A stretch of DNA of 11,702 bases. Source: Deferribacteres bacterium. Its GTDB lineage: Bacteria; Nitrospirota; Thermodesulfovibrionia; UBA6902. Position numbers and translations under genes: made by a program. Below the pieces are notes generated by a model. That model was not told the origin of the DNA. It made no database searches and saw nothing but the letters and a program-made list of their open reading frames with translations. The DNA lies in NCBI GenBank assembly GCA_030598625.1, contig JAUVPO010000035.1, positions 1-11,702 of the forward strand, in the 5' to 3' direction. Shown piece by piece: positions 6,326-11,702 of the stretch. Each line of letters starts with the position of its first letter. The stretch's first letter is position 1.

Positions 6326-7711
6326 TTATTTACGTTCCGTGATTATCTTCGTTTCTATTCCATATTTTTTCAATTTGTGCCTGAATGACCTGAATGTCAG
6401 ATTAAGGAGTTTTGCGGCCTCGGTTTTAACGCCGTTTGTTTTCTCAAGCGCCTTTAGCAGATAAGCTTTTTCCATGTCTTCTATCAGCTTTTCAAAGTCC
6501 ATGCCATCTGTGGGCATTGTCACATCCGCAGCAGATTCAATTGCTCTTATTTCTTCCGGGAGATGTTCGATACCGATAATTTCACCGTCGCAAAGCAGCG
6601 CAAGTCTTTCAATAATATTTTCAAGCTCTCGTATGTTCCCCTGCCACTTATAATTCTGGAGCAGTTTGACGGCATCCTGAGAGAACCGCATCGTATCACC
6701 TGCGAATTTCTTCAAGAAATGATCCACCAGGAGGGGGATATCTTCCTGGCGTTCTCTTAATGGAGGGACATTTATTGACAGGACATTGAGCCTGAAATAA
6801 AGGTCTTCACGAAACAGCTTTTTTTCAATAAGTTCGTGTATGTTCTTATTCGTGGCAGAGATTATCCTTACATTAACTTCTATGTCCGACACCCCCCCGA
6901 CCCTCCGGAAAGTTTTTCCTTCAATAACGCGCAGCAACTTTGCCTGTAAGCTTAAAGTCATTTCCCCTATCTCATCAAGAAAAAGCGTCCCTTCATTTGC
7001 AAGCTCAAACAAACCCTGTTTGTTTGATGCAGCGCCTGTAAAAGCGCCCTTCATATAACCAAAGAGCTCGCTCTCAAGGAGCCCCTCCGGAATGGCCGCG
7101 CAGTTAACGGCAACAAAGTGGTTGTCTTTTCTCGGGCTGAGGCTGTGGATCGCCTTTGCAAAAAGTTCTTTGCCTGTGCCGCTTTCACCGGTAATAAGCA
7201 TGCTGGCAGTGCTTTCAGCGCTTTTAGCGACCACTCCAAATAACGACTTCACTGCCGGGCTTCTGCCTATAATATTTTCAAGAGAAGGAGGCATTAACTG
7301 TTCTTTTAAGATTGAGACGTCTTTTTGTAATTTCTGTTTTTCGAGCGCATTTTTTACTACAAGCCTGATATCATCCAGTTGAAATGGTTTCTGTATATAG
7401 TCGTATGCCCCTAATTTCATTGCTTCCACGGCAGATTCAGTAGTTCCAAAGGCCGTAATTATTACAACAACTGTATCAGAGGAGATTTTTTTTACACGTT
7501 TAAGCAGATCCAGGCCGCTTGCTTTCGGCATCTTCATGTCAGTAATGACAAGATTGAAAATGTCCTTTTTTACGGCTTCAATCGCTGATTCACCGTTATT
7601 AGCAATAGACACGCTGTAGCCTTCATTCTTGAGGAAGATCTGGAGGATTTCCCTCATGCTCTTTTCATCATCAACAACTAATATCTTGCCTTTTAATCCA
7701 TTCATTTGCAT
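6326..7711 (-). CDS. pilR: Sigma-54-dependent response regulator PilR
   Basis: The 461-residue NtrC-family activator has a REC domain (8-122; Asp14, Asp15, phosphoacceptor Asp58, Thr86, Lys108). A sigma-54 AAA+ domain (about 147-375) carries Walker A GESGTGKE (175-182), GAFTGA (222-227, the sigma-54 contact loop), Walker B GTLFLDE (241-247) and arginine-finger region REDLYFRLNV (301-310). A Fis-type helix-turn-helix ends the protein (427-451, NGVKTEAAKLLNLTFRSFRHKL). All motifs needed for ATP-driven activation are intact. PilR activates sigma-54 promoters, classically pilA, when phosphorylated by PilS. The ATG comes six bases after the pilS stop; a second ATG at 7705 is a possible alternative. 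The name rests on the operon with pilT, pilC and pilS; by sequence alone it could be another NtrC-like regulator. Confidence 0.92.
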   Translation of the reverse strand: MQMNGLKGKILVVDDEKSMREILQIFLKNEGYSVSIANNGESAIEAVKKDIFNLVITDMKMPKASGLDLLKRVKKISSDTVVVIITAFGTTESAVEAMKLGAYDYIQKPFQLDDIRLVVKNALEKQKLQKDVSILKEQLMPPSLENIIGRSPAVKSLFGVVAKSAESTASMLITGESGTGKELFAKAIHSLSPRKDNHFVAVNCAAIPEGLLESELFGYMKGAFTGAASNKQGLFELANEGTLFLDEIGEMTLSLQAKLLRVIEGKTFRRVGGVSDIEVNVRIISATNKNIHELIEKKLFREDLYFRLNVLSINVPPLRERQEDIPLLVDHFLKKFAGDTMRFSQDAVKLLQNYKWQGNIRELENIIERLALLCDGEIIGIEHLPEEIRAIESAADVTMPTDGMDFEKLIEDMEKAYLLKALEKTNGVKTEAAKLLNLTFRSFRHKLKKYGIETKIITERK

Positions 7712-7717
7712 TATGTC

Positions 7718-9367
7718 TTACGCGTTATTTGCCGGTAATATTACCTTAAACGTTGTTCTGGTCTCTTTGCCCCCTGATTCAACTAAAATTTTCCCGCTGT
7801 GCTCTTCTATAATCTTTCGAGCAATAGCAAGCCCGAGTCCTGTTCCTTTTTCCTTTGTTGTAAAGAAAGGATAAAATATTCTGTCTACATCAGCTGTACT
7901 TATTCCGTATCCGGTGTCTTCAAAAATGACTTCTACCGTATTATTCTTTTTTTCAGTGTATATTTCCACGCTTCCGCCGTCATTAACGGCATCAACGGCA
8001 TTCAGGCCAAGGTTCCAGAAAACCTGTCGCATTTGTTTGGCGTCGCCTGTAATAAACGCGCTACCGTCTAATTTTGTTGATATTTCAATGTCCGCCCGGT
8101 TAGCTTCCTTACTTTTCAAAAGCGTAATTACATCTCTTAAGGACTGATGCAGGTCGAACATTTTTTTGTTAAGTTCTTGCGGTTTTGCATAGAGCAAAAA
8201 GTCCGTGATGATGCCATTGAGTCTGTTCATCTCGGACAGCGCTATGTTCATAAGCTGATCCGCATGCTCCTTGGAGACCTTGTTTTCACGCAGCATTTCT
8301 ACAGATGCCTTGAGCGAAGCAAGAGGATTCCTTAATTCATGTGCGATTGAGGCGGAGAGTTCACCGATGAAGGCCCATCTTTCCTTCCTCTTTACTTCTG
8401 CCTCCATTGCCTTTAATTCTGTCAGGTCCTGAAAGACACCTAACTGGCCTATGGACTCTCCGGCGCTGTCCCTGAGTGTTGTGAGGCGCATTCCTATAAG
8501 GGATGTTTTGCCGTTTAGCTGCATCTCACCTTCAATTCTTTTGAAAGGTCCTTGTAATTTGACAAGAAAAGGAAAGACGTCATCGGGTTTTTTCCCTATG
8601 ACGTCTTTATGGCCAAGTTTCGTAATGTCCTGTGCGGAACTGTTAAACGTAATGATCCTTCCATTTAGATCTGTTGTGAATACTCCGCTCGGCATGCTTT
8701 CAATAATATACTCGCTAAATACCTTCAAGTCGCTTAAAACAGTGTCTCTTTCCTGAAGACTTTCTGTAGCCTTCTCTAATTTATCAGAAAGATAGCCGCT
8801 GAGAAAGGCAATAAGATAAAATGCTACGATATGGGCGAATATGTTATAAAAAAAATCTTTCTCTGTAAAGGTAACGGAGCTTGGAGTTAATATTATATTG
8901 TAAAACTGGAGGTCTAAAAGGAGACCGTAACATATACTGCTTAGTGTAGCGAAAACATAGCAAGCGCGCCGGCTAAGCACAATACCCGCTGAAAGTATAC
9001 TCAACGGGAACAGGAATGAAAACATGCTTTCAATACCCTGCGTTAAGTACAGAAGAACTGTCTCGGCCGTAACATCAATAACAATTTGCGCATAGGCAAA
9101 AATTATAAATTGGGTCAACTTCCTCAGTCGCGGCAAAATAAGGGCATAGAATATTGTTAAAAGATAGAGGGAAGCTATAAAATAAGAAAAAACAGCGGGA
9201 TGGGATAAGTTTTCGTATCCGATGAAGATATAAAACGAACCCAGCAGGATGGTAACAATAATTATCCTGATATGGATTAAGGCGCTTACTCTTTTTGCCA
9301 AGTCTTTACGCATTTTTAACCAGGGCTTTAACTCGGTTATTTGTTCTTCGGGAAAGGGCTCAATCAA
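7718..9367 (-). CDS. pilS: Membrane sensor histidine kinase PilS
   Basis: The 549-residue kinase has about six membrane segments between residues 34 and 192, the usual PilS membrane module. A PAS domain lies at about 218-320. The HisKA domain carries SIAHELRNPLASLKASVEML with phosphoacceptor His343. The HATPase domain has N box Asn456 in LGLNAVDA, G1 DTGYGI (484-489), the F box FYPFFTTK and G2 KGTGLGLAI (507-515). In Pseudomonas PilS senses pilin in the inner membrane and signals to PilR; that function is inferred here from context. The chosen start is a TTG at 9367, overlapping the pilC stop by eight bases, because the hydrophilic N terminus follows directly and no ATG occurs before residue 19. 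Starting at ATG 9313 would lose 18 residues but no domain. Neither start has a good ribosome-binding site. Confidence 0.9.
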   Translation of the reverse strand: MIEPFPEEQITELKPWLKMRKDLAKRVSALIHIRIIIVTILLGSFYIFIGYENLSHPAVFSYFIASLYLLTIFYALILPRLRKLTQFIIFAYAQIVIDVTAETVLLYLTQGIESMFSFLFPLSILSAGIVLSRRACYVFATLSSICYGLLLDLQFYNIILTPSSVTFTEKDFFYNIFAHIVAFYLIAFLSGYLSDKLEKATESLQERDTVLSDLKVFSEYIIESMPSGVFTTDLNGRIITFNSSAQDITKLGHKDVIGKKPDDVFPFLVKLQGPFKRIEGEMQLNGKTSLIGMRLTTLRDSAGESIGQLGVFQDLTELKAMEAEVKRKERWAFIGELSASIAHELRNPLASLKASVEMLRENKVSKEHADQLMNIALSEMNRLNGIITDFLLYAKPQELNKKMFDLHQSLRDVITLLKSKEANRADIEISTKLDGSAFITGDAKQMRQVFWNLGLNAVDAVNDGGSVEIYTEKKNNTVEVIFEDTGYGISTADVDRIFYPFFTTKEKGTGLGLAIARKIIEEHSGKILVESGGKETRTTFKVILPANNA

Positions 9368-10568
9368 TAAGTGTTATCAGCTTGAATATCGGCAGATACA
9401 TGGCAACTACAATAAAACCAACGCTGCCTCCGAGAAAAACCATAAGCAAAGGTTCAAGCATTGATGTAAGACCGTCAACTGCTATGTCAACCTCTTCGTC
9501 GTAGAAGTCCGCGATCTTGTTAAGCATACTGTCTAAAGCGCCTGTAGATTCCCCGACCGCTATCATTTGATTAACCATGGGAGGGAACACTTTGGTTTCG
9601 GACAACGGCTCGGCAATTGTTTTCCCTTCGCCGACAGCCGCCCTGACTTTGAGAACGGCTCTCTCAATAACCTTGTTCCCCGCTGTCTTGGCGGTTATAG
9701 TCAAGCCGTCAAGTATGGCTACGCCGCTGCTTATAAGGGTCCCGAGTGTCCGGGTAAACTTTGCAACAGCCACCTTCCTGAGAAGCAATCCGACTATGGG
9801 AAACCTTAAAATTATTGTATCAGTGATTATCAGTCCTTTTTCAGTACGCCGTATTCTTTTAATAAATACTACAAAACCTACGATACCGGCGAGAAGTGTC
9901 ATTCCCCCGACTCCGCCGAGAAAATCGCTCATCATAATGACAATCTGTGTGGGCATGGGCAAGGTTCCGCCGAGCTGGCCGAACATCTTGCTGAAAGTAG
10001 GCACGACAAAGATCATAATAACCGCTATACATAAAACCGCAACCGAAATAACGACAATAGGGTAAACCATGGCGCTCTTGACTTTCCTTTTAAGACCCTG
10101 CGCCTTTTCTATATAAGTGGCAAGCCGTATAAGTATGGTGTCAAGAATTCCGCCTGCTTCTCCGGCTGCCACCATGTTCGCATATAGATCAGGAAATACT
10201 CTCGGGTGCTTTCTTAAGGCATCCGCAAAGGTAGATCCCCCTTCAACATCCTCTTTTACCTCATTGATAATTTTTGCAAAAAATTTGTTTTCGGTCTGTT
10301 TTGAAAGTATTTCCAATGCCTGTATAAGCGCCAGCCCGGCGCCGATCATGGTGGCAAATTGTCTTGTAAAGATTACAAGGTCCTTCTCCTCTACACTGCC
10401 GCCGCCTGAAAAGAAGAGTGGTTTTGCTTTTTTGGAGATTTTTTGCGGTATTATACGCTGTTTTCTAAGATGAGTTTCTACCTCCTGAACGGAAGTTGCG
10501 GTCAGCTCACCTGATACGACGGCCCCTTTTGTCGACTTCCCCGTCCATTTAAATACCGTGGAAGCCAT
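9360..10568 (-). CDS. pilC: Type IV pilus inner-membrane platform protein PilC
   Basis: The 402-residue length is normal for PilC/GspF. An N-terminal cytoplasmic region (FKWTGKSTKGAVVSGEL) precedes two copies of the T2SSF domain, about 67-190 and 271-392. Each begins with an F-T/R-x-x-x-x-x-I-G-S/A-G motif (FTRQFATMIGAGLAL; FTRTLGTLISSGVAI) and contains a G-E-x-x-G-x-L-D element (AAGEAGGILD; AVGESTGALD). Hydrophobic segments lie at about 168-192, 214-236 and 372-395. PilC anchors the pilus assembly and retraction ATPases PilB and PilT at the inner membrane. Its ATG follows the pilT stop after a single base, so the two are translationally linked. GspF of a type II secretion system is the alternative, but pilT and pilSR next door favour the pilus. 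Confidence 0.95.
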   Translation of the reverse strand: MASTVFKWTGKSTKGAVVSGELTATSVQEVETHLRKQRIIPQKISKKAKPLFFSGGGSVEEKDLVIFTRQFATMIGAGLALIQALEILSKQTENKFFAKIINEVKEDVEGGSTFADALRKHPRVFPDLYANMVAAGEAGGILDTILIRLATYIEKAQGLKRKVKSAMVYPIVVISVAVLCIAVIMIFVVPTFSKMFGQLGGTLPMPTQIVIMMSDFLGGVGGMTLLAGIVGFVVFIKRIRRTEKGLIITDTIILRFPIVGLLLRKVAVAKFTRTLGTLISSGVAILDGLTITAKTAGNKVIERAVLKVRAAVGEGKTIAEPLSETKVFPPMVNQMIAVGESTGALDSMLNKIADFYDEEVDIAVDGLTSMLEPLLMVFLGGSVGFIVVAMYLPIFKLITLID

Positions 10569-10569
10569 A

Positions 10570-11649
10570 TTATCTTGCTTTTCCTGCGGCTGCCTTCTGC
10601 ATCATGTCCAGAAGCTCTTCAGGTATTGTGGATTTTGAAAGCGCGGTTTCGGAGTTTATAGCGCCCTTCCTGAATAATTCAAAAAGGGACTGGTTCATTG
10701 TCTGCATCCCGAATTTTGACTGGCCTGCCTGCATCATGGAGTATAATTGATGTGTCTTATCTTCCCTGATAAGGTTTCTTATTGCAGGAGTGGGTATAAA
10801 AATTTCTACTACGAGGGCCCTGCCCCCGTTTTTTTTGGGTATAAGCTGTTGTGATACTATGCCTTCCAGGACAAAGGAGAGTTGAACCCTGACCTGTTCC
10901 TGCTGATGTGCGGGAAATACGTCTATTATGCGGTTTATTGTCTGGATACAGTTATTGGTGTGCAGGGTCGCAAGGGTAAGGTGTCCTGTTTCCGCGACAG
11001 TCAATGCAGCTTCTATTGTTTCAAGGTCCCTCATTTCACCGATAAGGACGATATCGGGGTCCTGCCTTAAAACATACCGGAGGGCATCTTTAAAAGAAGC
11101 CGTATCCGCATGGACCTCTCTCTGGTTTACGAGGCAGCTCTTGTGGGCATGGATGTATTCGACAGGGTCCTCAACCGTAATGATATGCTCTTCACGCTCT
11201 CTGTTGATCTTGTCAATAATAGCCGCCAGAGTTGACGATTTCCCGCTGCCCGTCGGCCCTGTTACCAGGAGAAGCCCTCTCGGTTTACTGGCAAGCTTGC
11301 TGATTACATCAGGGAGTCCAAGTTCCTGGAACGTTCTCATTTCATATGGGATGAGCCTGAACGCCGCAGCTACCGCCCCTCTCTGCATGAAGATGTTGGC
11401 CCTGAAACGGCTTAATCCTTTCAGGCCGAAAGAAGGGTCAAGTTCATTTTCTTCTTCAAATTTGTGTTTCTGGGTATCCGTAAGAATACTGTAGCAAAGC
11501 GATTTTGTCTCGGCGGCGGCCAGGGGAGGGTCGTTGGTAGGTTTCAGCTTGCCGTCTATCCGTATTCGAGGAGGAGTTCCCGTGCTTATATGAAGGTCGG
11601 AAGCGCCCTTATCTAACATCATCTTTAGCAAATCATATAATGTTGCCAT
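10570..11649 (-). CDS. pilT: Type IV pilus retraction ATPase PilT
   Basis: The 359-residue ATPase has an N-terminal PAS-like domain (ASDLHISTGTPPRIRIDG at 17-34). The RecA-like core carries Walker A GPTGSGKS (131-138), Asp box ITVEDPVEY (157-165), Walker B IVLIGEMRD (200-208) and His box TGHLTLATLHT (221-231). The C terminus carries AIRNLIRE (289-296), the motif specific to PilT and needed for retraction, which distinguishes it from PilB and GspE. It forms cytoplasmic hexamers that depolymerise pili and power twitching motility. GAGGT ends about five bases before ATG 11649 and supports the start. It is the first gene of the visible operon with pilC, pilS and pilR. Confidence 0.97.
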   Translation of the reverse strand: MATLYDLLKMMLDKGASDLHISTGTPPRIRIDGKLKPTNDPPLAAAETKSLCYSILTDTQKHKFEEENELDPSFGLKGLSRFRANIFMQRGAVAAAFRLIPYEMRTFQELGLPDVISKLASKPRGLLLVTGPTGSGKSSTLAAIIDKINREREEHIITVEDPVEYIHAHKSCLVNQREVHADTASFKDALRYVLRQDPDIVLIGEMRDLETIEAALTVAETGHLTLATLHTNNCIQTINRIIDVFPAHQQEQVRVQLSFVLEGIVSQQLIPKKNGGRALVVEIFIPTPAIRNLIREDKTHQLYSMMQAGQSKFGMQTMNQSLFELFRKGAINSETALSKSTIPEELLDMMQKAAAGKAR

Positions 11650-11654
11650 AACTT

Positions 11655-11660
11655 ACCTCA
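11655..11660 (-). promoter_or_regulatory. Ribosome-binding site of pilT
   Basis: The minus strand reads GAGGTA from 11660 to 11655, five bases before the pilT ATG at 11649. It is the clearest ribosome-binding site in the minus-strand operon and fixes the pilT start. Confidence 0.7.
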
Positions 11661-11668
11661 AAAATTAA

Positions 11669-11695
11669 ATTAAAGTTTTCAGTTAAAGTTGTTAA
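11669..11695 (-). promoter_or_regulatory. Possible sigma-70 promoter upstream of pilT
   Basis: On the minus strand TTAACA (11695-11690, 5 of 6 to the -35 consensus) and TTTAAT (11674-11669, 5 of 6 to the -10 consensus) flank a 15-base spacer, which is short. The surrounding 50 bases are very A/T-rich, so chance matches are likely. No sigma-54 type GG/GC pair is visible here. Confidence 0.25.
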
Positions 11696-11702
11696 AATTG
11701 AA

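Noticed and set aside
9577..10065. Plus-strand open frame of 162 codons inside pilC
   Set aside because: The opposite strand encodes full-length PilC with both T2SSF repeats. The plus-strand product resembles no family I know and no suitable start site is evident.
10928..11494. Plus-strand open frame of 188 codons inside pilT
   Set aside because: It is antisense to the conserved PilT core, whose motifs explain the sequence constraint. It is a long frame by chance.

Overview
The window is an ordinary chromosomal stretch from a Gram-negative bacterium of moderate G+C. A lipoprotein signal peptide, Hfq, type IV pilus genes and two multi-domain two-component systems together suggest Nitrospirota or one of the former Deltaproteobacteria. 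That placement is inferred from gene content and was not tested by phylogeny. Coding density is high: no stretch over 300 bases lacks a gene, and I see no insertion sequence, prophage or CRISPR array.

Left part, plus strand (1-2925): the C-terminal end of an HD-GYP-type cyclic-di-GMP phosphodiesterase, a tRNA-Ser(GCU), a DUF2155 lipoprotein, then the housekeeping cluster miaA - hfq - Nudix hydrolase. Middle, minus strand (3031-4039): a two-gene unit encoding a MarC-family membrane protein and a PaaI-like hotdog thioesterase, 4 bases apart. It is divergent from the next unit across a region of about 235 bases that carries candidate promoters for both directions.

Plus strand (4275-6325): a soluble PAS-PAS-HisKA_2-HATPase histidine kinase overlaps, by ATGA, a response regulator. 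The regulator's C-terminal output region looks like a ribbon-helix-helix (RHH) DNA-binding domain; this is the least usual item in the window. Its stop codon directly abuts the stop codon of the next, oppositely oriented operon.

Right part, minus strand (11649 to 6326): a compact operon pilT - pilC - pilS - pilR, with gaps or overlaps of 1-8 bases. It encodes the type IV pilus retraction ATPase, the inner-membrane platform protein, and the membrane sensor kinase plus sigma-54-dependent activator that usually control pilin expression. pilB and pilA are not in the window. The themes are surface motility and signalling (HD-GYP, Pil, the PAS kinase pair) next to RNA modification and riboregulation (miaA, hfq, tRNA-Ser). 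I found no clear evidence of a wholly new system; the REC-RHH regulator with its HisKA_2 kinase is the best lead.
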